This document shows, piece by piece, positions 46,643 to 56,432 of a DNA stretch of 57,301 nt. Position 1 is the stretch's first letter. Every line of letters begins with the position of its first letter. The translations under genes were made by a program, and so were the position numbers. Under the pieces are notes generated by a model, which saw only the letters and a list, made by a program, of their open reading frames with translations, did no database searches and was not told where the DNA came from. The DNA is from an uncultured Lentisphaeraceae bacterium (GTDB taxonomy: Bacteria; Verrucomicrobiota; Kiritimatiellia; RFP12; DVOR01), in NCBI GenBank assembly GCA_949288955.1, contig CASEMS010000028.1, positions 1-57,301 on the forward strand, given 5' to 3'.

Positions 46643-49600
46643 TCAATTCTGTGCGGGGGCGCGCAGGCGGGCACGGGCCTCGATCGTGCGCGCCTGGCCT
46701 GCGGGGAAGAGCGCCGCCGTGTAGGGGACGCGGAAGTAGCGCACGGAGGCGAGGGCGCCTTCCTCCTGCGCCTGGGCGCCCTCCGCCGCGCGGGTGGCGC
46801 CGGTCAGGTCGGTGACCTCCTGAGCCTCCGCGATGGGGTCGCCGCCCTGCCAGGCGAGGACGACCTCGGTGGTCTCGCGGAAGGTGGCGCGGGCCTTGGC
46901 GGCGTCGGTGGAGGCCAGCTCGGGGAAGAGCGCGCCCAGGGCGTTGCGCAGCTCCACCTTCACCACCACGTAGGGCTGCCCGTCCACGACGGCGAGGCGG
47001 GAGGCGGCGACGCCGAACTCATAGGCCAGGCAGAAGTGGCTGCCGTCGACGTACTCCAGCGAGGTGATGCCCTCGTCGGCGAGTGTTACAGGGGCCTCGG
47101 TGGAGGAGGCGTAGTGGCGGATGCCCTCGAAGCAGATGAGCGCGTCGCTGATCTCCGCGGCGTTCAGGCGGTAGGTGCCGGCCTGGGTGCGGCCGATGGC
47201 GGCGCCGACGTAGGCGATGTTCGCGTTGTGGTAGTGGTCGAGGAGGGCGTCCTTCACCGCGTCGTGGTAGGCATCCTGCGTGCCCTCGGCGGGCGGGGTG
47301 GTGGGGTCGACGGGGAGGGGGAAGTCCGGCGGCTGGGCGGCATACTTCGTGACGGTGCCGTTCTCGATGCGGGCCGTGGTGTCCCAGCGCGTCCCGGAGG
47401 CGCCATAGAGGGAAAGGAGGCGGCGGCGGACGTTCGGGACGCCCTGCGCCTCGTTGGGCTCGCGGCGATTGGCGATGAGGAAGACGGTGCCGGCCTGGTA
47501 CTTCTCGGGGAGGAGGATGTGGACGGTGGGCTCCTCGGAGGCGGTGGAGACGGCGAAGCCGAGGGTGGAGGTCAGCGCCTGGCCGGGCGTCACCGCGTAG
47601 GCGGAGCCGGGGTCGAGGCGGACGAGGCCATCCCGGACGGTTCCGCCGCCGGAGAGGGTGGCGCCCTCGGGGAGGTGGGCCAGCAGGTGGGAGGCGCCCT
47701 CGATGCGGGCGTTGGCGCCGAGGGTCGCGCCCTGCTCCACGTGGAGGCCGTGCTTGCCGATGGGCATATCGGCGGCGGCGGACTGCTTGGCCACCAGGAG
47801 GGTGCCTTCCATCACGCGCACCTGGCCGGAGACGGAGGGGGCGTCCTCGTGGTAGAAGTCCACCGTGCCGAGGCCGGTCTTGGTGAGGCCGAAGTCCTCG
47901 CCGCGCAGATCGACGGTGTGGCTGTGCCAGCTGTCGGTGGCCTTGGGCGCGTCGACGGTGAGGGTGGCGCCGGCTTGCTCGGCGACGATGCCGCCGAGGG
48001 CGGTGAAGTGCGGGAGCGTGGCGGAGGCGGCCACGTTGGATCCGCGCAGGGTCGCGGTCTTGCCGAGGAGGCGGAGCGCGCCCGTCAGCTCGACGCCGTT
48101 GTCCACCGCGGAATCGCCCACCGACTCCGCCTGGAAGGCGAAGGTCGCGCCCTCGCCAAGCTCCACGTCCGTGCCGTGGAGGGCGGACTCGCCCGCCTGG
48201 CTGAGGGTGGCGCCGGCCTGGGCGGCCAGGACGTTGTCGTAGGTCAGGAAGTCCTGCGGGCCGGTGAGGGTCAGCGTGCGGCCCTCGGCCACCTCCAACC
48301 GCGGCACGGAGCTGATTGCGCCGAAGTTCCAATCGATGGTCGCGTTGCCGACGATGAGGGCGCCGTGCGCGCTCTCGCCCTTGTGGACGGGGATGGGCGT
48401 GCCCTCGGGCTTCAGGTTCAGCGCCATCGCGCCGCCGTCGTTGGAGACGTCGAGCCGCGCCTCGGCCACCACGGAGCGATGGATGGTGAGCGGGGCCGCG
48501 CCCTTGAGGAAGAGCGTGGGCAGGTCGGCCGCGCCGTCCACCGCGTTGTCCTCCACGAAGAAGGTGTCGATATCCGAGGCGGGGAGTTTGTCCAGGTTCA
48601 GCGTCACCTCGCTCTGGGCGGTGTCGAGGCGGATCTGGAAGGCCACGGCGTTGTCGAAGTCGTTGGCGGAGATGGGCGTGGGCGCCATGCCGCTGCGCGT
48701 CGCCGTCGCGGACGTGCCCTCGTAGCCATAGCGATACCACGCCTGGGCGGAGAAGGCGCCGCCCTTCGCCTCATACCAGCCCAGGCCGTTGGGCTGCGTG
48801 AAGTCGAGGTAGAGGCGGCCGGGGGTCTGGACGGCGCGGGCGAAGAGGCCCGTGCCGTGGCCGTTCGCGTTGTCCGCCGCCGCCGTGCTCGTGATGTCGT
48901 AGAACTTCCAGTCCGCGTCCGCGCCGAACTTCGGCACCCAGACATCCAGCGAGGCCTGCGTCGTGTCCGCGTCCACGCCGTTGCCCGAGACGTTGGGCAG
49001 GTTCTCGGCCTCCATGTCCGCCCCCTCGACGACCACGGGCCCGGTGAGCTGCCAATCCACCACCTCGTCGCGCTCCCCGCGCGTCAGCGCCAACCCCGCC
49101 ACCAAACGGAGCGTGTTGGATTGCCCTCCCGGCGTCAGCGTCCCCACGAGCGTCCCCTCGTCCGTTCGATCCTCGAAGAGCCAAGAGTAGCTGGTCGAGC
49201 TAGTTTCATAGCCCGTCCGCGTCCACGTTTCCGTGCGCGTCTTCGTGCCGGTCTGCGAAGCGGGCAAGACAATCTTGGCATACTTGGAGAAGACGCACAC
49301 GCCGGCGTCGTAAACCCCGGCAAGCCCGCTCTGCGCATTCGCCGTGTAGGTGTACGTGATGGTCTTGTGCCCCGTCTGTGTGACCGAGAACCGACCCGAA
49401 GACACGACCTCCCCGTCCCAGTCCACGTCGGACTCGCTCACGGTCATCTGCGTGTTACCACTCAGGAGATAGCCAGAGCCGTGGAAGTCGGGGATGGCGG
49501 GGTCGGCGTTGATGGGGTCGTCGGCGCCGCCGGTGAAGCGGAGGCGGCCATACGTGAAGCCTGTGCGGTTGCCTTCCGAGATGGGCTCGGTCTTTTTGTA

Positions 49601-52600
49601 CCAGTCCCCGGCGACGACCTGGCGCTCCCACGTCGCGTTGGTCGCGCCTTCCTCGGTCACTTCCTTCTCGGTCACGCCGAGGGGGGAGAGGCGGACGGTG
49701 CCGGCCTCGGTATTGCCCTCCTGCGGGGCGACGACGAGGGCGGCGTAGGTGCGGTTGGGGGAGTAGAAGAGGTTGGCCTCGTCGCGCGCGACGTTCACCT
49801 GGATGAGGTGCTCGCCCGGGGCGACGAGGAGGCGGCACTCCGCGCCCTCGGCGGGCTGGTCGAAGGTGGCGCCGTCCACCCACTGCGTGCCATTCCAGGT
49901 CTGCTTCCGCCACGCGCCCGCCTGCACCCAGGTCTCGGCGCCGTCATGGTCCTCGACGGGCACCTTGCGGACGTAGCGGAGGTTCTCGCGGACGTAGGGC
50001 GTGCGGTCGGCGATCTCCTGCATGGCGGTGTCGGTGAGCGCGCCCTTGAAGAAGCGGATGAAGTCGATGGCCCCACCCTCGGACTCCGTGGGCGGATAAG
50101 CCAACTGCCAGAAGGCGTCGGGGGTCACCCCAAAACCACCCATCTGGGCGCCGACCTGCAAGCCTCGGCCAAGGGTGAAGCCTTGGAGCGCGCCGGGCTT
50201 GGTGGCGTCGATATAAGCGCCGTCCAGGTAAAAGGCCATCGTGTCGCCGTCATAGACCACGGAGACGGTGTGCGCCGCGGAGGTGGCATCGGCCAATTGC
50301 TTGCGGAAGAGCACCTTGCTCGTCTGCGTCGGGGCGCCTTCATTTCCCGTGGCCCTGCGGCCGGAGAAACGGTAGAGCACGATCTCGTTGTCCGTGTCGC
50401 CGGTGGCGAGGACGAGCGCGTTGCAGTTGTCCAACTCGGGGTTGTTCTCGGTGTTGTCATTGTTGCCGAAGGCGATGAGGCAACGGTGCCCAGACCCCGG
50501 TACCCTGGTGTCATTCTCATCACGGGCACTGGCGACAGGCGCGGTGAACCGCACGGAGACGCTCCATGTCTCGGGATAGACAAGCGAACTCTTCATGGCG
50601 ACGTAAGGGCGGTAGTAGAGCGGGAGCCCGCCCTTGTCCGCACGCGGGTGGCGCACCGCCGTGAAGTAATCCTCCGCCCGATAGGTCTGCCAGCCGGCCA
50701 TGATGGTGCCATACATCACCTTGTCGCCGAAAGGATTTTCCCCGCTTCCCGTGCCGTTTGGCAGACCGCAGAGCAGGCCGTTGGTCGAACGCCCCGTGTT
50801 GTCCGTGGTGTTGCCGTCCTGACCGGTGAGCGTGAACCAGCCGGAGTTGCGGGTGTCGCCGTTGAACTCGACGTCGATCCAGGCGCCCTTGCCGGTGAAG
50901 ACGGGGTCGTCCCAGGTGAGGGTGTCGGTGACGCCGCTCTCGTCGGCCTCCAAGCGGAAGTCCTCCGCGGGGCGGGAGACGACCGCGCCGCGCTCGTCGA
51001 AGGAGGCGAAGCCCAGCGTAACGCCCGATCCGACGTCGGGGATGTGGGGGAGGGAGATTTCGCCGCCGTAGGCGCCGGACTCGATGAGGGTGAGGGTGAC
51101 GCCCTCGGGGGCGGCGGGCCAGCGGATGACGGCGTCGGCGTACTGGTCCAGGCGCATGGTGATGTGCTGGTGGTTGTTCACGCGGAAGGCGCCGGGCAGC
51201 TCCGTGAAGCCCTCCACCGCCGAGAAGTCGATGGCCTTAGGGGCGTCCGCCGAGCCGGCGGCGAAGCCGAGGGTGCCGTGATAGTCCTTGGCGATCGCGG
51301 TGGCGAGGGCCGCCAGGTAGCCGCCGCCCCAAGGCTCGCCGAGGGTGACGTCGCCGAGGGAGCCGAGGAGGCGCCCCACGTTCCGCCCTTGGATGGTGCC
51401 GATGTAGTCCACGACCGTCTCGACCTCGGCCGCGTCGCCGATGGTCAGCGTGCCGCCGTTGAGGCCGCGCACGCCGTCGACCGTCAGGTTGCCGGCGAGG
51501 GTGCCGCCCTTGGCGGAGACGACCATGAAGTTCTCGTTCTCCGCGGTGGCGGCGTTGTCCGCGCCGCGCACGCCGTTGAGGATCTCCACGCCGCCCCAGG
51601 CCGAGCCGGAGGCGGTGATGGTGCCGCCGTCGAGGGTGAGGGCGCGGCGGGCGGCGGGGGTCATGTGGAGGTCGGCGCCCAGGTTGAGGTTGCCGGAGAC
51701 GACGATCTCCAGCGAGCTGTTGGCGTTGCCCTCGGCGACGCCGTTGGGCAGGCTGAGCGTGGCATCCGCGCCGATGGCGATGCCGACGTTGGTGTTGTTG
51801 GCGAAGCCATCGAGCGAGTCCACGGTGAGCGCGCCGCCTTGGAGGTCGAGCGCGGCGTTGCCGGCGGTCAGGCTGAGGGTGCCGACCGTGGCCGTGCCGC
51901 CCTTCTGAAGGAGGGTGGCGTCGCCGCCCGCGAGGGTCAGCGTGCCGAAGCCATAGGCGAAGGCGCCATCCAGCTCAAGGGTGCCGGGGCGGCCCGTGCC
52001 GCCGATGGTGAGCGCGGTGGGGGCGGCGTCCTGCTCCAGAGCCAGGACACCCGCGGCGCCCATGTCGCCGGAGAGGTATTTGTCGGGAAGGGCCGCGCCC
52101 TCGGTGGCGACCTCCAGGCGGGAGGCGGCGTCGCCGAAGCGCACCGTGGGGAAGTTGTCGTCCTGGGCGGTCGCGGGCAGCTCCAGGCGGAGCGTGCGGC
52201 CGGCGGGGATCGTAACGGTGTTGTTCTCGAACCAGTTGGAGTCGTCCTGCGAGGTGGGGAGCGGCACCTCGAGCGTCAGGTCGCAGGCCAGACGGAAGGC
52301 CTTGGGGTTCCAGATGTTGGTGCCCGCGCCCTCCTGGGCGTTGGCCGGGCCGTCGAGGACGATGCGGCCGGGGGCGTTGCCCTCGCCGTCGCGCAGGGTG
52401 AAGGGGCCGGAATAGGTCGTGCCGTTGGCCGCGAAGGCGATGACGGCGTTATTCTCGGTGGCGGCGGAGCCGGCCACGAAGGCGGCATTCTCCAAGGTGC
52501 GGTCCATCGTCAGCGTGCCGCCCGCGGCGGTGAACTCCACGACCACCACGGTGTCCTGCGTGTCCTCGAAGCCGTCGCCCAATCCGTCCGCGAGGGAGAC

Positions 52601-53170
52601 CGTCTCACCGAAGACGGTGATGACGTGGCGGTCGAGCGTCGCGGTGCCGACGACCCGGGCGTGGAGTTTGCCATCCACCGTGTAATAGCTGGCCTGGGAG
52701 CCGCCCTGCCCCTGCCCAAGGCCGCCGAGCGCATAGCCCTTGCCGGTCTCCAGCTCCACGCCGCCCGCGCTCCGGCAGGCATAGGTTACGGGATAGACCG
52801 TGCGCGTGCCGGTCGCGGTGTCCGTGACGGTAACGGGCGCGCCGACCGACGGGTCGCCGAAGGTCGCGCCATTCACCGTGAAGGAGTCGGAGCAGGCCGT
52901 CCCCGAGGCGAAGGCCAGCGTGATTTCCGTGACGGTCAGCGTCGTGGGGTTGAAGTTGATGGGGCGCGCGCCATCCTCCAAGGTGATGGTACGGGCGAAG
53001 GACGCGTCCGTCAGGGTCAGCGTCGGCGCCGCGGAGGTATTCGCCTCCACGGCCTCCACCTTGCCGGAGGTGGCGAAGGTGTCATAGGTCAGCGTGCGGG
53101 TCTCCTCCGCCGCGAAGGCCTGGCCAACGGCAAAGATGGCCAGCAAGGTGGTCAGCAACGTGTGTTTCAT
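46643..53170 (-). CDS. Giant secreted beta-repeat protein with a LamG-like domain
   Basis: A 2175-residue exported protein, probably a surface adhesin or structural protein. A signal peptide (LLTTLLAIFAVGQAFAA) is followed by about 800 residues of Gly/Thr/Ala-rich beta strands of the autotransporter-passenger or beta-helix type (LTVDSLDGFANNTNVGIAIG; LTLDGGTITASGSAWGG). At about 830-1060 there is a concanavalin/LamG-like domain (WSVSVRFTAPV; HTVSVVYDGDTMAFYLDGAYI; DFIRFFKGALTD). More beta repeats and a C-terminal domain of unknown type follow. I see neither an autotransporter barrel nor a PEP-CTERM signal, so the export route is unclear. The start at 53170 fits the signal peptide; an ATG at 53182 is possible. 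Confidence 0.8.
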   Translation of the reverse strand: MKHTLLTTLLAIFAVGQAFAAEETRTLTYDTFATSGKVEAVEANTSAAPTLTLTDASFARTITLEDGARPINFNPTTLTVTEITLAFASGTACSDSFTVNGATFGDPSVGAPVTVTDTATGTRTVYPVTYACRSAGGVELETGKGYALGGLGQGQGGSQASYYTVDGKLHARVVGTATLDRHVITVFGETVSLADGLGDGFEDTQDTVVVVEFTAAGGTLTMDRTLENAAFVAGSAATENNAVIAFAANGTTYSGPFTLRDGEGNAPGRIVLDGPANAQEGAGTNIWNPKAFRLACDLTLEVPLPTSQDDSNWFENNTVTIPAGRTLRLELPATAQDDNFPTVRFGDAASRLEVATEGAALPDKYLSGDMGAAGVLALEQDAAPTALTIGGTGRPGTLELDGAFAYGFGTLTLAGGDATLLQKGGTATVGTLSLTAGNAALDLQGGALTVDSLDGFANNTNVGIAIGADATLSLPNGVAEGNANSSLEIVVSGNLNLGADLHMTPAARRALTLDGGTITASGSAWGGVEILNGVRGADNAATAENENFMVVSAKGGTLAGNLTVDGVRGLNGGTLTIGDAAEVETVVDYIGTIQGRNVGRLLGSLGDVTLGEPWGGGYLAALATAIAKDYHGTLGFAAGSADAPKAIDFSAVEGFTELPGAFRVNNHQHITMRLDQYADAVIRWPAAPEGVTLTLIESGAYGGEISLPHIPDVGSGVTLGFASFDERGAVVSRPAEDFRLEADESGVTDTLTWDDPVFTGKGAWIDVEFNGDTRNSGWFTLTGQDGNTTDNTGRSTNGLLCGLPNGTGSGENPFGDKVMYGTIMAGWQTYRAEDYFTAVRHPRADKGGLPLYYRPYVAMKSSLVYPETWSVSVRFTAPVASARDENDTRVPGSGHRCLIAFGNNDNTENNPELDNCNALVLATGDTDNEIVLYRFSGRRATGNEGAPTQTSKVLFRKQLADATSAAHTVSVVYDGDTMAFYLDGAYIDATKPGALQGFTLGRGLQVGAQMGGFGVTPDAFWQLAYPPTESEGGAIDFIRFFKGALTDTAMQEIADRTPYVRENLRYVRKVPVEDHDGAETWVQAGAWRKQTWNGTQWVDGATFDQPAEGAECRLLVAPGEHLIQVNVARDEANLFYSPNRTYAALVVAPQEGNTEAGTVRLSPLGVTEKEVTEEGATNATWERQVVAGDWYKKTEPISEGNRTGFTYGRLRFTGGADDPINADPAIPDFHGSGYLLSGNTQMTVSESDVDWDGEVVSSGRFSVTQTGHKTITYTYTANAQSGLAGVYDAGVCVFSKYAKIVLPASQTGTKTRTETWTRTGYETSSTSYSWLFEDRTDEGTLVGTLTPGGQSNTLRLVAGLALTRGERDEVVDWQLTGPVVVEGADMEAENLPNVSGNGVDADTTQASLDVWVPKFGADADWKFYDITSTAAADNANGHGTGLFARAVQTPGRLYLDFTQPNGLGWYEAKGGAFSAQAWYRYGYEGTSATATRSGMAPTPISANDFDNAVAFQIRLDTAQSEVTLNLDKLPASDIDTFFVEDNAVDGAADLPTLFLKGAAPLTIHRSVVAEARLDVSNDGGAMALNLKPEGTPIPVHKGESAHGALIVGNATIDWNFGAISSVPRLEVAEGRTLTLTGPQDFLTYDNVLAAQAGATLSQAGESALHGTDVELGEGATFAFQAESVGDSAVDNGVELTGALRLLGKTATLRGSNVAASATLPHFTALGGIVAEQAGATLTVDAPKATDSWHSHTVDLRGEDFGLTKTGLGTVDFYHEDAPSVSGQVRVMEGTLLVAKQSAAADMPIGKHGLHVEQGATLGANARIEGASHLLAHLPEGATLSGGGTVRDGLVRLDPGSAYAVTPGQALTSTLGFAVSTASEEPTVHILLPEKYQAGTVFLIANRREPNEAQGVPNVRRRLLSLYGASGTRWDTTARIENGTVTKYAAQPPDFPLPVDPTTPPAEGTQDAYHDAVKDALLDHYHNANIAYVGAAIGRTQAGTYRLNAAEISDALICFEGIRHYASSTEAPVTLADEGITSLEYVDGSHFCLAYEFGVAASRLAVVDGQPYVVVKVELRNALGALFPELASTDAAKARATFRETTEVVLAWQGGDPIAEAQEVTDLTGATRAAEGAQAQEEGALASVRYFRVPYTAALFPAGQARTIEARARLRAPAQN

Positions 53171-53213
53171 CGATTTGCCCATCTGATTGGACGAACGTTC
53201 TCGGCCTGTCTCC

Positions 53214-53252
53214 ACGCCCGTGCGACACCACAGGCGTACCCCCATTGGGGGT
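53214..53252 (-). promoter_or_regulatory. Two small hairpins in the leader of the giant gene
   Basis: ACCCCC-AAT-GGGGGT (53238-53252) and ACGCC ... GGCGT (53214-53237, with inner GTG/CAC) stand one after the other in the leader. Their role is unknown. The GGGTACGCC segment loosely recalls GGATACGCC in the PEP-CTERM leader. Confidence 0.4.
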
Positions 53253-53267
53253 CAAACAACGGCGCAT

Positions 53268-53276
53268 ACTATAACA
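53268..53276 (-). promoter_or_regulatory. Extended -10 promoter of the giant gene
   Basis: Minus-strand TGTTATAGT. The leader is about 90 bases. Confidence 0.6.
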
Positions 53277-53393
53277 TACCTCACCCCCCCCCGTCAAATG
53301 TTTTTATTCTGTTGATTGCCAATCGGTTACGCACGCGAGGCGAGAGCCGCGCGCAGGCCGGGGCCTCCGCGCGCGGGAGACACGGGCATTGGG

Positions 53394-53500
53394 GCGGGGT
53401 TGTCAATAACTTTGGATCGGCGGCTGAGCCGAGGTGGATCGGCGGCTGAGCCGAGGTGGATCAGCCGCCGATCCAAAGTGAGTCAGCCGCCGAGCCGAGG
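53394..53500. repeat. GGATCGGCGGCTGA repeats with a perfect inverted pair
   Basis: Two direct copies of GGATCGGCGGCTGA-GCCGAGGT are followed by TCAGCCGCCGATCC, the exact 14-bp complement. The left end repeats the first 40 bases of the window. The rest of the gap (53277-53393) shows no other feature. Confidence 0.8.
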
Positions 53501-53506
53501 GCGGGG

Positions 53507-54982
53507 TCAGTCGGGATCGTGGACGCGGACGCGGAGGGCCTCTTTGATGGCGCGGGCGAGGGCGGGGGTGATGCCGGGCTGGGCGGCGATGGCGGCCTCG
53601 TCGGCTTGGGCGAGGCGGCGGAGGGAGCCGAAGGCGGCGAGGAGTTGGCGTTTGCGGGCGGGGCCGATGCCGGGGAGTTCGTCGAGGACGGATTCGCGAA
53701 GGGCGCGGAGGCGGAGGGCGCGGTTGAAGGTGATGGCGAAGCAGTGGGCCTCGTCGCGCAGGCGGATGAGGATCTGGAGGGCCTTGGCGTCGCGGGGGAG
53801 GATGAGGTTGGGGCGGCCGTCGGCGAGGACGATCTCCTCGAAGTGCTCGTTGAGGCCGGCGACGGGGATTTGGTCGAGGAGGCCGAGCTCGCCGAGGACG
53901 GCGCGGGTGGCGTGGACCTGGAGGTCGGCGCCGTCGCAGAGGATGAGGTCGGGGAGGGGCTGGCGCTCGGCGAGGAGGCGGGTGTAGCGGCGGCGGATGA
54001 CCTCGGCCATGGCGTGGGGGTCGTCGTTGGCGACGGTGCGGACGCGGAAGCGGCGGTAGCGGCGTTTGTCGGGGACGCCGTCGACGGCGACGACCATGGA
54101 GGCGACGGTGTGGGCGCCCATGAGGTGGGAGATGTCGAAGCACTCGATGACGTGGGGCGGCGCGGGGAGGGCGAGGTGGTGGGCGAGGTCGGCAAGGCCT
54201 TCCTCGGCGGTGGGGCGCTTGAGGGTGGGGGCGAGGCGGGCGCGGGCGCGCTGGCGGGTGAGCTCCTTGAGGGCCAGCCAGGTGTCGCGGAGGCGTGCGG
54301 CCTTCTCGTAGTCCTGCTTGGCGGCGGCGGCCTCCATCTGTTGGCGGACCTCGTCGATGACGGCGGGGCGTTCGCCGCGAAGGAAGGCGCAGGCCTCGTC
54401 GAAGCGGGCGCGGTAGTCGGCCTCGGAGATGCGGCCCAGGCAGGGGGCGGCGCAGAAGCGGATGACGTCGGCGAGGCAGTGGGTGTGGTCGTCTGGGCAA
54501 GGGGTGAGGGAACCGCACTTGCGCAGGCCGTAGCGCTTCTCGGTGAAGTCGAGGGCGGCGCGGACGACGGTGGAGGAGGGGAAGGGGCCGAAGTAGCGGG
54601 CGCCGTCGTCGCGGACGATGCGGCAGGTAACAATGCGGGGGAAGGGGCGGTCGGGGTCGGCCTTGAGGGAGAGGTAGCGCTTGTCGTCGCGCAGGAGGAT
54701 GTTGAAGCGGGGGCGGTAGGTCTTGATGAGGTGGCTCTCGGTGAGGAGGGCCTCGGCCTCGGAGCGGACGACGCGGATCTCCAAGTCCTCGACGTGGTGG
54801 ACGAGGCTGCGGAGCTTGGGGGGCGCGGTGCGCATCGTGGAGGCGCGGAAGTAACTCTGCACGCGGCGGCGGAGGTTAACGGCCTTGCCGACGTAGATGA
54901 TGGCCCCGGCGCGGTCGCGATACAGATAGCACCCCGGCTTCTCGGGGAGGTGCCTGAGTTTCTCGCGCAGAGTGTCGTTCAT
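53507..54982 (-). CDS. uvrC: Excinuclease ABC subunit C
   Basis: Dual-incision nuclease of nucleotide excision repair. The GIY-YIG domain (PGCYLYRDRAGAIIYVGKA) makes the 3' cut, a UVR motif (KQDYEKAARLRD) binds UvrB, the RNase H-like domain (IECFDISHLMGAHTVASMVV ... LILCDGADLQ) makes the 5' cut, and helix-hairpin-helix motifs end the chain (LPGIGPARKRQLLAAFG). At 491 residues it is about 100 shorter than E. coli UvrC, but all four parts are present. There is no ribosome site; an 8-mer repeat array runs to within a few bases of the ATG. Confidence 0.95.
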   Translation of the reverse strand: MNDTLREKLRHLPEKPGCYLYRDRAGAIIYVGKAVNLRRRVQSYFRASTMRTAPPKLRSLVHHVEDLEIRVVRSEAEALLTESHLIKTYRPRFNILLRDDKRYLSLKADPDRPFPRIVTCRIVRDDGARYFGPFPSSTVVRAALDFTEKRYGLRKCGSLTPCPDDHTHCLADVIRFCAAPCLGRISEADYRARFDEACAFLRGERPAVIDEVRQQMEAAAAKQDYEKAARLRDTWLALKELTRQRARARLAPTLKRPTAEEGLADLAHHLALPAPPHVIECFDISHLMGAHTVASMVVAVDGVPDKRRYRRFRVRTVANDDPHAMAEVIRRRYTRLLAERQPLPDLILCDGADLQVHATRAVLGELGLLDQIPVAGLNEHFEEIVLADGRPNLILPRDAKALQILIRLRDEAHCFAITFNRALRLRALRESVLDELPGIGPARKRQLLAAFGSLRRLAQADEAAIAAQPGITPALARAIKEALRVRVHDPD

Positions 54983-54984
54983 GG

Positions 54985-55277
54985 GGGGAGGCTTGGAAGT
55001 TTGGAGGCTTGGAGGTTTGGAGGCTTGGAGGCTTGGAGGTTTGGAGGTTTGGAGGTTTGGAAGGTTGGGGACTTGGCGGTTGGGAGGCTTGGCGGGAAGA
55101 TCGGCGATGCGCAGGGGAAACCGAGATGGCCGTCGCCTCAGGGGAGGCTTGGAGGCTTGGGGACTTGGCGGTTGGGAGGCTTGGCGGGAAGATCGGCGAT
55201 GCGCAGGGGAAACCGAGATGGCCGTCGCCCCAAAGGGGCGCAACCAAACCTCCAAGCCTCCAAACTTCCAAGCCTCC
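54985..55277. repeat. 8-mer array GAGGCTTG with an 89-bp tandem duplication and inverted end
   Basis: About thirteen 8-mers of GAGGCTTG/GAGGTTTG type run from 54989 to 55095. A segment of about 78 bp (55060-55137) is repeated at 55149-55228, an 89-bp period. The far end (55243-55277) has four 8-mers of the complementary type CCAAGCCT, so the array can fold back on itself. It fills the whole gap between the permease gene and uvrC. Confidence 0.85.
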
Positions 55278-55278
55278 C

Positions 55279-56316
55279 TTAGTTGAAGTGTATCCGGGGG
55301 TCGATGAGCATATAGCAGAAGTCGGAGATGAGGTTGCCGAAGAGCTGGATGGAGGCGGTCATCACGAGCATGGCCATGAAGACGGCGTAGTCGTGGCCGA
55401 CGAGCGCGTTGAGGGAGAGCTGCCCCATGCCGGGGATCTCGAAGAGCGTCTCGATGATCATGGAGCCCGCGAAGAGGACGCCGAGGACGCTGCCGAAGCC
55501 GGTGGCGATGGGGATGAGCGCGTTGCGCAGGGCGTGGCCCCAGATGGCACGGCGGCGCGTGGCGCCCTTGGCGAGCACGGTGCGCACGTAGTCCGCGCTC
55601 ATCTGCTCCATCAGGGAGTTCTTCATCATGATGGTGAGCAGCGCGAAGGAGGTCATGACATAGGCGGTGACGGGGAGCACCATGTGGTAGGCGCGGTCCA
55701 CGAAGAGCGTCCAGCCGCCGGCCTCGACGGCCGCGTCACTCTCGAAGCCGCCGATGGGGAAGATGTCCCACAGCCCGTCGACCGTGCCGCTGAGGCACAT
55801 CTTGAGGATCATGCCAACGGCGAAGGCGGGGACGGAGTAGGCCGAGAAGACGAGCGCGCTGGTGAGGAAGTCGAAGGGTGCGCCGTGTCTGAGCGCCTTG
55901 GCGATGCCCAGCGGGATGCAGATGAGGTAGCTGAGCAGGAAGGAGACGACGCCGAACCAGACGGAGACGGGAAGGCGGCGGCGGATGAGCTCCCAGGCGG
56001 TGCGGTCGGGATACTCGTAGCTCTTCATGGACATGCCGAGGTGATCCTTGAAGGCCCAGTTGAAGTATTGCTCCCACATGGGCTTGTCGAAGCCGAACTG
56101 ACGCTCCAGCTCCTTCTTCATGTCCTCGCTGACAAGCGCGGCGTTCGCGCCGCCGCCCGCCTCGCCGCCCCCGCCGAAGCCGCGCATCTGCGCCATCTTC
56201 ATCTCCACCGGCCCGCCCGGCAACAGGCGCGTCAGCAGGAAGCAAGCCACCGTGATGCCGAAGAAGGTCGGGATCACCAGCAGCAGGCGGCGAATCAGGT
56301 ATTGGAGTCGGTTCAT
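55279..56316 (-). CDS. Oligopeptide ABC transporter permease, YejB type
   Basis: A 345-residue inner-membrane permease of the DppB/OppB family. The first helix (LLLVIPTFFGITVACFLLTRL), the long periplasmic loop with GMSMKSYEYPDRTAWELIRRRLPVSVWFG, and the C-terminal DPRIHFN end are of the YejB subgroup, which imports peptides and microcin C. The EAA-like loop is DYVRTVLAKGATRRRAIWGH. YejB normally works with YejA, YejE and YejF, but none is adjacent: atpC lies upstream and a repeat array plus uvrC downstream. Confidence 0.9.
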   Translation of the reverse strand: MNRLQYLIRRLLLVIPTFFGITVACFLLTRLLPGGPVEMKMAQMRGFGGGGEAGGGANAALVSEDMKKELERQFGFDKPMWEQYFNWAFKDHLGMSMKSYEYPDRTAWELIRRRLPVSVWFGVVSFLLSYLICIPLGIAKALRHGAPFDFLTSALVFSAYSVPAFAVGMILKMCLSGTVDGLWDIFPIGGFESDAAVEAGGWTLFVDRAYHMVLPVTAYVMTSFALLTIMMKNSLMEQMSADYVRTVLAKGATRRRAIWGHALRNALIPIATGFGSVLGVLFAGSMIIETLFEIPGMGQLSLNALVGHDYAVFMAMLVMTASIQLFGNLISDFCYMLIDPRIHFN

Positions 56317-56347
56317 GCGCGTTGTCCTATGAGCTCAAAACGATGGT

Positions 56348-56356
56348 ATCTTACCA
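56348..56356 (-). promoter_or_regulatory. Extended -10 promoter of the YejB-like gene
   Basis: Minus-strand TGGTAAGAT, about 32 bases before the start codon and downstream of the F-ATPase terminator. Confidence 0.5.
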
Positions 56357-56432
56357 CAAATCCCCTCCCGTGTGGACGCGCGCCCGACACAACGCCCGGC
56401 GGCGCCCCGCCAAGCGCGGGAGGCATGGGCAC

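Noticed and set aside
46535-53449. Open plus-strand frame of over 2300 codons opposite the giant secreted protein
   Set aside because: Shadow frame. It runs through the terminator and repeat arrays at both ends, and has no domain or signal peptide.
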